NCBI GenBank assembly: GCA_027593035.1
Contig: JAQCJQ010000015.1
Span: 1 to 33,726 of the forward strand
DNA length: 33,726 bases
Source: Bacteroidota bacterium
Lineage (GTDB): Bacteria; Bacteroidota; Bacteroidia; Flavobacteriales_D; Sanyastnellaceae
Direction: 5' to 3'
The notes under the pieces are model-generated. The model did no database searches, had not been told where the DNA came from, and was given only the letters and a program-made list of their open reading frames with translations. Within the stretch, counting starts at the first letter, position 1. Each line of letters starts with the position of its first letter. Positions 16,460-25,393 of the stretch are shown one piece after another. A program made the translations under genes and the position numbers.

Positions 16460-18244
16460 ATGCGATCTCCACAAATATGGGCGGTGATGTTGACCTTGGC
16501 GCTGGCCTGTGGTAGTGCTTGGTTGCTGATTGCCCTCCAACGCAATTCAACGGAATTGGCAGACCCGACGGACTTTGCTTCGGATCGATATGATCGTTGG
16601 GAACAAACCTCTAGGATCCCCAGCGGCTTGGTCCTTGCGGATTCATTGGAAGGGGCAATGCTAACAGTCTTTGAGAGGCAGGCGCAACCGGAGTTGGCGG
16701 TTTGGCACGCTCAACGGTTGCCCGCGGCTCTGCCTGAAAATTGGTTGTCCCAATCGTGGCGTGGAGGATGGCTGCTTGGTCTGCCCGAAGCGTTGGACGG
16801 ATGGGAAGAAAACCCGGGCCAGATGGCCTCGAAATGGCACCCAAGAACTGATGGAGCCATACAGCTGCAACAAGCATCTGAAGATTATTTCGAGTCGCAA
16901 TTCACGCCTTTTCAGCCACATGTTGTCGGTACCGAGACGACCTGGTTGCCGCCTCAAGCTGTGATGAGTCCGACGCCGCTGCCCAATGCTTGGTTGGCGG
17001 CTTGGGACATTGCGCAATCCGGCGGGCATGGTTTGGTGGCCTGTCACATGGCCCGTTGGGGAAGCCCGCAAGGTGTTCCTGTTGATTCTTCGTTGCTCTC
17101 AGTTTGGAACGGAACGTGGTCAACGTGGGAATGGAAATCAGGTGAAGTATTGGAAATCTGGGGATGGGCGGACAGCACGGGTTTCAAATCGATCGAATCG
17201 GATGGTGTATACCCGGACGGATGGTATCGTTGGGAAGGGGGTCAGAAACCGGCGTCTTGGAGTCAGTTTGATCGGTTGTTGCATCAATCAGAACCCAGCA
17301 TGTTGAACTGGGATGCAGTGGATTGGACGCTCGAACGATCCCGACTGGGTCAAGTGAAATCCAATCACCGCGTTGCTTGGATTGTCAAAGGTGATCATGT
17401 GCAGAAGCGCATTGCCACTGAGCAAATGGCAGAGCTCGTTCCAGCGAATTCATCCTCCCCATCGGACCCCCTCGCATGGGTTCGCAATCATCGATTGAAG
17501 CAAGAAATGGCCATTGTGTGGGAAAGGCCTTCGGTCACCGCAACCGCAAAGGACCGGGAGGTTTGGCGAATGGATTTGACTGGAGAGCGGGCACCGCAGG
17601 CCTGGGAAGTCGATTTGTATCGAAATGGGAAATACCAAGTCGCTTTGGCCAATGAAACAGCCTTCCATGTCATCGATATTTTGGGGAGGGAAGTGAAGGG
17701 CTACCCCATTTCCCCTTCAAGTGGAATTGCCGCCGCCGGGGTCATTGATTACGATCGGAATCGGAACTATCGCATTTTGATTGGAACAGGGGATGGCCAA
17801 CTGTTGAATTATCGCGAAGAAGGGAGCCGCACTCCCGGGTGGGACTTCAGTCCTCAGCCTGGTCGCGTGATCGTGCAAGTGCATCACTTGCGAGTCGGCA
17901 ACCGGGATTACCTCTATGCGGGTCAAGAAGACGGGAGCATTCGGTTGCTCAAGCGTTCCGGTGCTGACCGGTTTGAATCGCCGGTTAAGGTTCCTCCAGA
18001 TCAGACTCCGTGCTTCCGATTGTCCCAATCGATTGCTTCCTCGACTGTTCTCTACACGGATGAACAAGGCTGGGTTCAAGAGCGGACATTCGGGGCCAAC
18101 GAAGCCGTGGGGATGAGCCGCATGACCCGAGGGGTTTCCGTTTCAGTGGAAGACCGCGATGGCGATGGGATCCAAGAAGTCATTGTGCAGACGGCCGATG
18201 GAGAGGAAGTCTGGAATGCGCGAAATCAGCGGATCAGTCCTTGA
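16460..18244 (+). CDS. Tryptophan-rich membrane-anchored beta-propeller-like protein, unknown function
   Basis: The ATG at 16460 gives 594 residues and opens a signal peptide or membrane anchor (IWAVMLTLALACGSAWLLIAL). The rest is predicted extracytoplasmic. About 32 residues are Trp, far above a normal proteome level. The C-terminal half (about 330-590) has repeating beta-propeller-like units: VDLYRNGKYQVALANE, then VIDILGREVKGYPIS, GVIDYDRNRNYRILIGTGDG and HHLRVGNRDYLYAGQ. It ends with a calcium-loop-like DRDGDGIQEV as in FG-GAP repeats. This half resembles an uncharacterised flavobacterial family with VKGFP and FDYDKNRNYR motifs that I recall near rnhB. The N-terminal half may be a DUF3352-like fold, but this is weak. 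It starts 11 bases after recG. Its last 11 bases overlap the convergent acyl-CoA dehydrogenase gene. Confidence 0.75.
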   Translation: MRSPQIWAVMLTLALACGSAWLLIALQRNSTELADPTDFASDRYDRWEQTSRIPSGLVLADSLEGAMLTVFERQAQPELAVWHAQRLPAALPENWLSQSWRGGWLLGLPEALDGWEENPGQMASKWHPRTDGAIQLQQASEDYFESQFTPFQPHVVGTETTWLPPQAVMSPTPLPNAWLAAWDIAQSGGHGLVACHMARWGSPQGVPVDSSLLSVWNGTWSTWEWKSGEVLEIWGWADSTGFKSIESDGVYPDGWYRWEGGQKPASWSQFDRLLHQSEPSMLNWDAVDWTLERSRLGQVKSNHRVAWIVKGDHVQKRIATEQMAELVPANSSSPSDPLAWVRNHRLKQEMAIVWERPSVTATAKDREVWRMDLTGERAPQAWEVDLYRNGKYQVALANETAFHVIDILGREVKGYPISPSSGIAAAGVIDYDRNRNYRILIGTGDGQLLNYREEGSRTPGWDFSPQPGRVIVQVHHLRVGNRDYLYAGQEDGSIRLLKRSGADRFESPVKVPPDQTPCFRLSQSIASSTVLYTDEQGWVQERTFGANEAVGMSRMTRGVSVSVEDRDGDGIQEVIVQTADGEEVWNARNQRISP

Positions 18245-19376
18245 GAATTGAACGGCTGATCACGATTTTTTGAACTTCCGAAGTGCCTTCGTAGATCTGG
18301 GTGATTTTGGCATCCCGCATCAAACGCTCGACATGGTACTCCTTTACAAAGCCATATCCACCATGGATTTGGACCGCCTCGATGGTGTGCCGCATGGCGA
18401 TGTCGGAGGCGTAGAGTTTGGCCATGCTCGAAGCGAGGTCATAGTCTTCACCCGCATCTTTCAGTGCAGCGGCTTTAAAAACCATCAAAGGAGCCGCTTC
18501 CACTTGCGTGGCCATGTCTGCCAATTTGAAGGCAATGGCCTGGTGCTGGTGAATGGGTTTACCGAAGGTTGTCCGCTCTTTGGAATAGGCTAAGGACAGC
18601 TCAAGAGCTCCAGACGCAATGCCAAGCGCTTGAGCGGCGATGCCAATCCGGCCGCCCGCCAACGTTTTCATGGCGAATTTGAAGCCAAAGCCATCTTCGC
18701 CAATGCGATTTTCTTTGGGGACTTTGACATCCTGGAACATCAGCGTGTGCGTATCGGATCCTCGAATGCCCAGCTTATCTTCTTTGGCGCCAACGGTAAA
18801 TCCGGGCATGTCACGCTCCACAATCAACGCATTGATGCCGTGGTGGCCTTTTTCAGGATTCGTTTGCGCAATCACCAAATAAAAAGAAGCGCTGTTGCCA
18901 TTGGTGATCCAATTCTTGGTGCCGTTGATCACATAATGATCGCCGCAATCGACAGCGGTGGTGGATTGGGAGGTGGCGTCTGACCCCGCTTCCGGTTCAG
19001 ACAAACAGAAAGCTCCGATTTTTTGACCGGAGGCCAAAGGGTGAAGGTATTTTTTCTTTTGAAATTCGCTGCCATATTCCTTTAAGCCATAACAGACCAA
19101 GGAATTGTTGACACTCATGCAGACGGAAACTGAGGCGTCGACTTTGCTGATCTCTTCCATCGCTAACACATAGCTGACGGTGTCCATGCCGCTGCCTCCA
19201 TATTCTTCGTCGACCATCATGCCCATGAACCCCAGTTCACCCAATTGCCGAATTTCTTCCGTAGCAAATCGTTGCGCGTTGTCGCGTTCGATGATGGTGG
19301 GCTTCAGTACATTTTGAGCAAAGTCGCGAGCGGCATCCCGCACGGCGATGTGTTCTTCCTTGAGGTCTAGGTTCAT
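18234..19376 (-). CDS. Acyl-CoA dehydrogenase
   Basis: The enzyme is an FAD flavoprotein that forms the alpha-beta double bond of acyl-CoA in fatty-acid or branched-chain amino-acid breakdown, passing electrons to ETF. The frame stays open to 19583, but the family begins at MNLDLKEEHIAVRDAARDF (ATG at 19376), giving a normal 380 residues. Signatures: CLSEPEAGSD near the substrate/FAD site, INGTKNWITNG, KLGIRGSDTH, RTTFGKPIHQHQAI, and the C-terminal IYEGTSEVQ with the likely catalytic Glu363, as in short- and medium-chain enzymes. Exact chain-length preference cannot be told. An exact -7 box at 19445-19438 leaves a leader of about 55 bases. Its 3' end overlaps the convergent propeller-like gene by 11 bases. 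Confidence 0.94.
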   Translation of the reverse strand: MNLDLKEEHIAVRDAARDFAQNVLKPTIIERDNAQRFATEEIRQLGELGFMGMMVDEEYGGSGMDTVSYVLAMEEISKVDASVSVCMSVNNSLVCYGLKEYGSEFQKKKYLHPLASGQKIGAFCLSEPEAGSDATSQSTTAVDCGDHYVINGTKNWITNGNSASFYLVIAQTNPEKGHHGINALIVERDMPGFTVGAKEDKLGIRGSDTHTLMFQDVKVPKENRIGEDGFGFKFAMKTLAGGRIGIAAQALGIASGALELSLAYSKERTTFGKPIHQHQAIAFKLADMATQVEAAPLMVFKAAALKDAGEDYDLASSMAKLYASDIAMRHTIEAVQIHGGYGFVKEYHVERLMRDAKITQIYEGTSEVQKIVISRSILKD

Positions 19377-19437
19377 TTCCTGGCTTGCTTTCGGATATCC
19401 ATTCAGAATTGGAGAAATTACTCCATCTTTCGTCTTG

Positions 19438-19445
19438 CAAAGATA
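19438..19445 (-). promoter_or_regulatory. -7 box (TAnnTTTG) of the acyl-CoA dehydrogenase gene
   Basis: On the minus strand the sequence reads TATCTTTG, an exact consensus match, with transcription expected near 19431. TTTC at 19467-19464 could be a weak -33 element. This also supports the short start at 19376, because the longer reading frame would lie upstream of the promoter. Confidence 0.52.
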
Positions 19446-19511
19446 CACATGTCTCCTCCGTTGAAATCCTCTACTCGCCTTCCGAACGATTCCACAGGCG
19501 CAAAACCAGCC

Positions 19512-20603
19512 ATGTTTCGGGTCATGGGATTGATGAGCGGCACCTCCTTGGATGGATTGGACATCGGAGTGTCGGTTTTTCAAAAGGCTGAAAAACAGGG
19601 TGATTGGTCGGGGAAATTAGAGCGCTTTAAGAGCGTTCCGTTTCCGGATTCTTGGAGAACTCGATTGAGCGAATTGCCGACGGCATCCGCTGAAAATTGG
19701 TTCATTGCAAGCAAGGAATGGACCCAATGGTGTGCGGACCAGATTGGTTTGACGGGTTGGCTGGGCGAGGTGGACTTGGTCGTGTTCCATGGGCAAACCG
19801 TGTTTCACCGACCCCATGAAGGGTGGACGGGACAATTGGGCTCAGGAGCCCATTTGCATGCGGCTTTGAAAGGCATCCCAGTCGTTTGTGATTTGCGGTC
19901 CTTGGATGTCGCCTTCGGAGGGCAAGGCGCTCCTTTGGTGCCCGTTGTTGAAGGGCATTTGTACGCTGAATACGAGGGGTGTTTGAATTTGGGTGGTTTT
20001 GCGAACTTCAGTTGTCAGGATGAATCCAATTCAAATCGAGTCGCTTGGGATGTGGGGCCTTGCAATCTTTTATTGAATCACCTCGCCGCCCGAAAAGGAC
20101 ATGCTTTTGATGAAGGGGGGCGGTTGGCGTCAAGCGGTCAAGTCATTCCGGTCCTTCTCGCTCAGTGGTTGGCCTTGGAATTTCATGCGATGTCTCCGCC
20201 CAAAAGCCTTGGAAGAGAATGGTTGGAGCAGGCTGTTTTGCCCCTGTTGCAAACGCATGCTGAGGCCTCTGTTGAAGACCTCATGGCAACTGCCGTGGCT
20301 TACATTGCCTCCATTGTGCGCCTCTCAGCCAAGGGGAAACGCACCCTGGTGACGGGTGGAGGAGCGTTCAATGAAGCGCTGATGACGGCATTGCAATCGC
20401 AAGCGGTTCATCTACAGGGGTTGCCTTTGATCGCGGTGCTTCCATCAGCAAATCAGATTGAAGGCAAGGAGGCGCATGCCTTTGCTTTTATTGGTTTGCT
20501 GCGTGCTTTGGGGGAGCCGAACGCGTTGCCATCGATCACGGGAGCGAGCCAAGCGAGCTCTGGAGGAGCCCTTTGGGGAATGCCGCGTTTTCTTCGCCGG
20601 TGA
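19512..20603 (+). CDS. anmK: Anhydro-N-acetylmuramic acid kinase (AnmK)
   Basis: AnmK phosphorylates and opens 1,6-anhydro-MurNAc released during cell-wall turnover, giving MurNAc-6-phosphate for recycling. The ATG at 19512 places GLMSGTSLDGLD, the ATP-binding opening of the family, near the N-terminus; an ATG at 19449 would add 21 poorly typical residues. The 363-residue product also has FHGQTVFHRP, RSLDVAFGGQGAPLVP, LNLGGFANFS and WDVGPCNLLLNHLA, where the Asp is the expected catalytic base, and VTGGGAFNEALM. It is divergent from the acyl-CoA dehydrogenase gene and is followed 38 bases later by a dehydrogenase gene with its own -7 box. Confidence 0.95.
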   Translation: MFRVMGLMSGTSLDGLDIGVSVFQKAEKQGDWSGKLERFKSVPFPDSWRTRLSELPTASAENWFIASKEWTQWCADQIGLTGWLGEVDLVVFHGQTVFHRPHEGWTGQLGSGAHLHAALKGIPVVCDLRSLDVAFGGQGAPLVPVVEGHLYAEYEGCLNLGGFANFSCQDESNSNRVAWDVGPCNLLLNHLAARKGHAFDEGGRLASSGQVIPVLLAQWLALEFHAMSPPKSLGREWLEQAVLPLLQTHAEASVEDLMATAVAYIASIVRLSAKGKRTLVTGGGAFNEALMTALQSQAVHLQGLPLIAVLPSANQIEGKEAHAFAFIGLLRALGEPNALPSITGASQASSGGALWGMPRFLRR

Positions 20604-20609
20604 TGGGCA

Positions 20610-20617
20610 TATCTTTG
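20610..20617 (+). promoter_or_regulatory. -7 box (TAnnTTTG) of the dehydrogenase gene
   Basis: TATCTTTG, an exact consensus match, lies just after the anmK stop codon. Transcription would begin near 20624, which suits starts at 20642 or 20648 and excludes the upstream in-frame ATG at 20573. No clear -33 element is visible. Confidence 0.55.
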
Positions 20618-20641
20618 CCTCGCCAAAAATCCATCATACCA

Positions 20642-21886
20642 ATGATCATGAAAGAGATGCTCGAGGCCTACGCCCAGCGAGAGCCTGAAATCGTTTTCGA
20701 GTGGAATGACGCCGAAACGACAGCCAAAGGTTGGGTCGTCATCAATTCGCTTCGCGGAGGTGCTGCCGGTGGCGGGACCCGCATGCACACGCGCGTGGAT
20801 CGTCGAGAGGTGGTCAGCTTGGCCAAGACCATGGAAATAAAATTCACGGTCAGCGGCCCTCAAATCGGGGGAGCCAAATCGGGGATCAACTTTGATCCCA
20901 ATGACCCTCGAAAGGAGGGTGTTTTGCGCAGATGGTACCATGCCGTGACGCCCTTGCTTCGTCAGTATTACGGAACGGGAGGCGACATGAATGTGGACGA
21001 AATCCATGAGGTGATTCCCATCACAGAAGATTGTGGCATCTGGCACCCGCAAGAAGGCGTGTTCAATGGTCATTTCAATACCAAGACTGCCGAGAAGGTG
21101 AAGCGCATCGGTCACCTTCGACAAGGTGTTTCGCAGGTGGTGGAGAATTCCATGTTCACCCCTTCCGTAGACCGAAAATTCCGCGTGGCGGATTTGATTA
21201 CGGGGTATGGCGTGAGTGAATCCGTGCGTCATTATTACAACGTGTATGGCGGCGATGTCCAAGGCAAGCGAGTGGTTATTCAAGGATGGGGCAATGTTGG
21301 CGCCGCCGCTGCATACTACCTCGCTCAAGAAGGAGCCGTCCTGGTCGGTATCATTGACCGGGCCGGAGGATTGATCAAAGAGGAGGGGTTTTCACAAGAA
21401 GAAGTCACTGCGCTGTTCGAAAAGAAGCAGGGAAATAGCTTGGTGGCGGATGGTCTATTGACATTCGATGAGGTGAATGCCCGGATTTGGGATGTTCCAT
21501 GCGACGTTTTTTTGCCATGCGCTGCATCCCGACTGGTGACGGAAGACCAGGTGAGTCGATTGGTAAAAGCCGGGCTGGAGGTGATCTCAAGTGGAGCCAA
21601 CGTTCCTTTTGCGGATGATGAAATCTTCTATGGCGCCATCGCGGAAAAAGCGGATCGAACCGTGGCGGTGATTCCTGATTTCATTGCCAATTGTGGCATG
21701 GCCAGGGTGTTTGCCTATTTGATGAGCGACGCCCAAGTGGACATGAGTGACGAGGGCATCTTCAGGGACACTTCTGCCACCATAGAGCGCGCCTTGAAAG
21801 CGACCCACGCGAAGAACCCCGGAACGACCATGCTTTCTGCCACGGCCTTTGAGATTGCTTTGGACCGTCTGATGAACAATGCTTGA
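20642..21886 (+). CDS. Glu/Leu/Phe/Val dehydrogenase family protein
   Basis: This NAD(P)-dependent enzyme oxidatively deaminates an amino acid, or aminates the keto acid in reverse. From the ATG at 20642 it has 414 residues; 20648 is equally possible. The dimerisation/catalytic domain shows RGGAAGGGTRMH, the substrate region MEIKFTVSGPQIGGAKSGI with the catalytic Lys of GGAKSG, and YYGTGGDMNVDE with the catalytic Asp. The Rossmann domain follows with VVIQGWGNVGAAAA. LPCAASRLVTEDQV and SSGANVPFADDE are also typical. The substrate (Glu versus Leu and others) cannot be settled by eye. The usual annotation for close flavobacterial relatives is simply Glu/Leu/Phe/Val dehydrogenase. The spacing to nhaD is 73 bases. 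Confidence 0.93.
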   Translation: MIMKEMLEAYAQREPEIVFEWNDAETTAKGWVVINSLRGGAAGGGTRMHTRVDRREVVSLAKTMEIKFTVSGPQIGGAKSGINFDPNDPRKEGVLRRWYHAVTPLLRQYYGTGGDMNVDEIHEVIPITEDCGIWHPQEGVFNGHFNTKTAEKVKRIGHLRQGVSQVVENSMFTPSVDRKFRVADLITGYGVSESVRHYYNVYGGDVQGKRVVIQGWGNVGAAAAYYLAQEGAVLVGIIDRAGGLIKEEGFSQEEVTALFEKKQGNSLVADGLLTFDEVNARIWDVPCDVFLPCAASRLVTEDQVSRLVKAGLEVISSGANVPFADDEIFYGAIAEKADRTVAVIPDFIANCGMARVFAYLMSDAQVDMSDEGIFRDTSATIERALKATHAKNPGTTMLSATAFEIALDRLMNNA

Positions 21887-21959
21887 ATTAAAACTTCCTA
21901 GCCCATGAGGCAGGAGGCCTGAGTTTGCGCTGCAAATTGGGGATCAATTAAATGATACG

Positions 21960-23342
21960 ATGGAATATTTGATTCTTGTAGTTTTTGTGTTGGGTTATGT
22001 GTTCATAGCACTTGAGCACAATTTCAAAGTGGATAAAGCGGCCAGCGCTCTGCTAACGGGCACCATTTGTTGGGGCTTATTTGTCACAGGAATCCATGAA
22101 GTTCCGGCTCACTTGGCTGAAGATTTCGCTTCGTTTCAATTGGGTTTTATCGGCGATGCAAAGCTGGCTTTGAACACGTTTTTTGAGCACCGACTCCTCC
22201 ACCACATGGAGGACATTTCGTCCATTCTGTTTTTCCTTTTGGGTGCAATGACCATCGTGGAATTGGTGGATGCCCACGAGGGTTTTTCGGTCATCACGGA
22301 TCGGATCAAGACAAAAAACAAGGTGGTTTTGATGTGGATTTTGGCCTTGCTCACATTTTTCTTTTCGGCGGTATTGGACAACCTCACCACGTCCATTGTC
22401 ATGATTTCACTCTTGCGGAAATTGATTGCTGACAAGGAAACCCGCTGGTTGTATGCCGGCATTGTCATCATTTCAGCCAATGCGGGTGGCGCTTGGTCAC
22501 CGATTGGAGACATCACGACAACGATGCTTTGGATAGGCAATCAATTGTCATCGGGTGTCATCATCACGCACCTATTCCTTCCATCGCTGGCCTGTTTGAT
22601 TGCGCCATTGGCGATTCTGTCCTTCACGATGAAAGGGGACTTCGAGCGGCCACAAATTGATGACAAAGATCGGGTGGATCCGACGTCCCAAGGCGAACGG
22701 AACTTGGTGTTCATCTTGGGTGTGGCAGGTCTGCTGTTTGTCCCCGTTTTCAAAACAGTGACGCACTTGCCTCCTTTCATGGGCATGATGCTTTCATTGG
22801 GAATGATGTGGGTGGTGACAGAAATCATTCACCGATCTAAGAACCATGAGGAGCGGGATCACCTCTCTGTGATCGGGGTTCTTCGCAAAATTGATTCAGC
22901 CTCGGTGCTGTTTTTCTTGGGCATCTTGTTGGCGGTTGCAGCCTTGCAGGAAATCGGCCACTTGCTTGCCGCCGCCGCTTGGTTGCGTGACAACTTGGGA
23001 GACGTGTATGCCATCAATGTGACCATTGGTTTTTTATCGGCAATCGTCGACAACGTGCCGCTGGTAGCCGCATCCATGGGCATGTATGACATCACGCCTG
23101 CGACTGCTGATGTGGTCGCTGGGAGTTGGGAGAGTTACTTTGTGCAAGACGGAATCTTCTGGCAGTTCTTGGCGTACTGCGCTGGAACGGGAGGGTCTGC
23201 TTTGATCATCGGGTCTGCTGCTGGCGTAGCCGTCATGGGTCTGGAGAAAATTGATTTCATGTGGTACGTCCGCAAAATCAGTTTGCTAGCCATTGTAGGG
23301 TATTTATCAGGGGCATTGGTGTTTTGGTTGATGTACCGTTAA
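21960..23342 (+). CDS. nhaD: NhaD-type Na+/H+ antiporter
   Basis: The 460-residue integral membrane protein belongs to the ArsB/NhaD branch of the ion-transporter superfamily, which exchanges cytoplasmic Na+ (and Li+) for H+. About 11 to 13 hydrophobic segments run from residue 3 to the end. The two inverted-repeat signatures are visible: SAVLDNLTTSIVMISLL with ANAGGAWSPIGDITTTMLWI in the first half, and SAIVDNVPLVAASMGMY with AGTGGSALIIGSAAG in the second. These are the discontinuous-helix regions that bind the ion. Sodium antiport is expected in marine bacteria. It stands alone, with its start 73 bases after the dehydrogenase. No consensus -7 box was found before it. Confidence 0.93.
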   Translation: MEYLILVVFVLGYVFIALEHNFKVDKAASALLTGTICWGLFVTGIHEVPAHLAEDFASFQLGFIGDAKLALNTFFEHRLLHHMEDISSILFFLLGAMTIVELVDAHEGFSVITDRIKTKNKVVLMWILALLTFFFSAVLDNLTTSIVMISLLRKLIADKETRWLYAGIVIISANAGGAWSPIGDITTTMLWIGNQLSSGVIITHLFLPSLACLIAPLAILSFTMKGDFERPQIDDKDRVDPTSQGERNLVFILGVAGLLFVPVFKTVTHLPPFMGMMLSLGMMWVVTEIIHRSKNHEERDHLSVIGVLRKIDSASVLFFLGILLAVAALQEIGHLLAAAAWLRDNLGDVYAINVTIGFLSAIVDNVPLVAASMGMYDITPATADVVAGSWESYFVQDGIFWQFLAYCAGTGGSALIIGSAAGVAVMGLEKIDFMWYVRKISLLAIVGYLSGALVFWLMYR

Positions 23343-23476
23343 CCCACAGCAGGCATTCAATACAGCTGTTTACCAACGTTGGCAAGTCGAAAATTGTCCT
23401 TGGGTCACACCTGACCGTCCAATAATTGCAAGAACTTTCCCGTTCAATACAACGGTTACCTTCTAGCAATTCCCCA

Positions 23477-24193
23477 ATGTGGACATCCATTCTTCTTCAA
23501 ACCTTAACGACGGGTACTGATGCCGTCGAAACCCTGGCTTCTGAAGTGTCGACTGACGCGATTCAGCAGGTGGATGTGAGTCTTTTGGACTTGTTGATGG
23601 AAGGCGGATGGTACATCATGTCGCCGCTAGCGCTCATGTCCATCATGGCCATCTATGTCTTCTTTGAACGGAGCCTTGCCATTCGCAAGGCAGAGCGGGT
23701 GACACCGGACTTCATGAACAAATTGCGGGACTACATCGGTCAAGGCAGCTTTGACAGCGCAAGAAAATTGTGTCAGCAATCGGACACGCCGATGGCCCGG
23801 ATGTTGGACAAAGGCATTAGCCGCATTGGCAAGGACCTGAAGGACATCAGCGTATCAATTGAAAACATTGGCAAGCTGGAGATTTACAATTTGGAGAAAA
23901 ACTTGAGCTCCTTGGCGACGGTTTCCGGCGCAGCGCCCATGGTTGGATTCTTGGGGACCGTGATTGGAATGGTCAATGTGTTCTTGGACATGGAGATGGC
24001 CGGTACGGTACGTGTAGAGGACATTTCCAGTGGAACCAAGCAAGCCATGATCACCACCATCGTTGGTTTGATTGTGGGAATTATCGCCTTCATGGCATAC
24101 AACCACTTGGTGAGTAAAGTATCCAAAGTGGTTCACCAAATGGAGGCGACGAGCATCGAATTCATTGACATTCTTGAAGAGCCTGCCTCATGA
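23477..24193 (+). CDS. exbB: ExbB/TolQ/MotA-family proton channel protein
   Basis: ExbB forms the pentameric inner-membrane channel that, with ExbD, turns proton flow into force on TonB. The frame opens at 23426, but the ATG at 23477 gives a better 238-residue protein. Three membrane segments are visible: about 45-65 (YIMSPLALMSIMAIYVFF), then a pair including SGAAPMVGFLGTVIGMVNVF and TTIVGLIVGIIAFMAYNHLV. Between segments 1 and 2 is the typical cytoplasmic loop with ARKLCQQSDTPMARMLDKG. It overlaps exbD by four bases (ATGA, 24190-24193) and heads the exbB-exbD-tonB-folC run. No exact -7 box was found in the 134 bases before it. Confidence 0.93.
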   Translation: MWTSILLQTLTTGTDAVETLASEVSTDAIQQVDVSLLDLLMEGGWYIMSPLALMSIMAIYVFFERSLAIRKAERVTPDFMNKLRDYIGQGSFDSARKLCQQSDTPMARMLDKGISRIGKDLKDISVSIENIGKLEIYNLEKNLSSLATVSGAAPMVGFLGTVIGMVNVFLDMEMAGTVRVEDISSGTKQAMITTIVGLIVGIIAFMAYNHLVSKVSKVVHQMEATSIEFIDILEEPAS

Positions 24194-24582
24194 ATTTGGG
24201 TCAACGCAATAAAATCAGCGTAACCGGCAACATGTCCTCCATGACGGACCTGGTGTTCTTGCTGTTGATTTTCTTCATCATTCTCTCCACATTGGTGAGC
24301 AATGGGGTCAATGTCGAATTGCCACAAGCGAAGGGCACGAACTCCGTTACATCCAAAATGACGGTGAGCATCAAGCCAGATGGCACGTACTACCTCAATG
24401 GTGGGCAGGTCGCTTCCGATGATTTGGAATCACTGATTCGCATTCGCATGGCCGGTACCACGGACCCGGTCATCTACCTGCAGGTGGATGAAGCAGTGCC
24501 AACCGGACAGACAGTCGAGGTCATTGGCATGGCGAAGGCCAATCAATGGAAGGTCATGCTCGGCGCTACACCCAAGAAGTAA
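24190..24582 (+). CDS. exbD: ExbD/TolR-family biopolymer transport protein
   Basis: This 130-residue protein has a short cytoplasmic tail, one membrane segment (about 21-40) and a periplasmic domain. Asp20 in SMTDLVFLLLIFFII is the conserved proton-carrying residue of ExbD/TolR/MotB-like partners. The periplasmic part has VNVELPQAKG and VSIKPDGTYYLNGG, then IYLQVDEAVPTGQ and VIGMAKANQWKVML, as in ExbD. It is translationally coupled to exbB and is followed after four bases by the TonB-like gene, so all three are surely cotranscribed. Confidence 0.95.
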   Translation: MNLGQRNKISVTGNMSSMTDLVFLLLIFFIILSTLVSNGVNVELPQAKGTNSVTSKMTVSIKPDGTYYLNGGQVASDDLESLIRIRMAGTTDPVIYLQVDEAVPTGQTVEVIGMAKANQWKVMLGATPKK

Positions 24583-24586
24583 GAGC

Positions 24587-25393
24587 ATGAGCGCTCCCAT
24601 GGAAATGCGCCGCCAAGCGGTGGAAAAGAAAAACCAACAGAAGGCTGCTGGCGTGACGGCCCTGTTGTTTATCCTGGGCGTTGTCGGCTGTTTTTTCATC
24701 ACAGCGTTTACCATTTCGAATCCGCCTCCAGGCGAACAATATGTGGCCGTTGGGTTTGCCGATCTTGGTGATTCGGTAGAAGCTTCAGGCGATGTGGAGT
24801 CGGAGGTTCCGTCAGAAACCGTCGAAGAATCAGTCCAACCGGCCGAATCGCAAGCGGTCTCGGAGGAAGCGCCAGCGGTCGATCCCATCGTGACCCAAGC
24901 AGCATCAGAAGTTTCGGTGCCGACGGAGCCTGCGCCGATTGAAAAGAAGCCAGAACCCGTCGAGCCTGAGCCTGAGCGAACCGTTTCGTCGGCACTTTCG
25001 AATGCGTTCAGTTCATTGGCCGCTTCAGGTGGTGGTGGATCACAAGGAGCCAATGAGCAAGGTGCCGGAAATGAAGGCAATGAAACCGGAAAGATTGACG
25101 GAAAGGGCGTGGTCAGTGGTGACAATGGAGACTCGGTACTAGAGGGTGGAAGGCAAATTGGGAAGCCGGTGTTGGATGAAAAACCCCAGCAAGAAGGAGT
25201 GATTCGGGTGAACATTATCGTCGATAAATCAGGTGCTGTGACCTCGGCCAGATTTGATGTCTTGAATTCAACCCTTACGGACTCCCATCACATTGCATTG
25301 GCCATTCGAGCGGCGAAAACCGCCAGGTTCACAGCCAATCCAGCGATGCCGGCGCGTACAGGCTATCAGATCATTCGCTTCGAGCTCGAATGA
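24587..25393 (+). CDS. tonB: TonB-like energy transducer protein
   Basis: The ATG at 24587 follows exbD by four bases and gives 268 residues; the longer in-frame ATG at 24488 lies deep inside exbD and is rejected. The protein has one N-terminal membrane anchor (about 20-43, VTALLFILGVVGCFFITAF), then a long Glu/Pro/Val-rich periplasmic stretch typical of TonB spacers, and a Gly/Asn-rich section (GGGGSQGANEQGAGNEG). It ends in a TonB C-terminal-like fold (about 200-268: IRVNIIVDKSGAV to YQIIRFELE). It lacks the classic YPxxA motif of E. coli TonB, so it could alternatively be a TolA-like spacer protein; the ExbBD context favours TonB function. It overlaps folC by four bases (ATGA). Confidence 0.85.
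   Translation: MSAPMEMRRQAVEKKNQQKAAGVTALLFILGVVGCFFITAFTISNPPPGEQYVAVGFADLGDSVEASGDVESEVPSETVEESVQPAESQAVSEEAPAVDPIVTQAASEVSVPTEPAPIEKKPEPVEPEPERTVSSALSNAFSSLAASGGGGSQGANEQGAGNEGNETGKIDGKGVVSGDNGDSVLEGGRQIGKPVLDEKPQQEGVIRVNIIVDKSGAVTSARFDVLNSTLTDSHHIALAIRAAKTARFTANPAMPARTGYQIIRFELE

Noticed and set aside
20453-21328. Minus-strand 291-codon frame across anmK and the dehydrogenase
   Set aside because: It overlaps two clearly conserved genes on the other strand; the peptide is His-rich and shows no family motif.
23374-23383. CCAACGTTGG palindrome between nhaD and exbB
   Set aside because: A 10-base palindrome alone is too short to call, with no T-tract and no second element to support a terminator or operator.
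24430-25215. Minus-strand 261-codon frame opposite tonB
   Set aside because: Its Ser/Thr/Pro-rich low-complexity peptide is the antisense image of the Glu/Val/Pro-rich TonB spacer.
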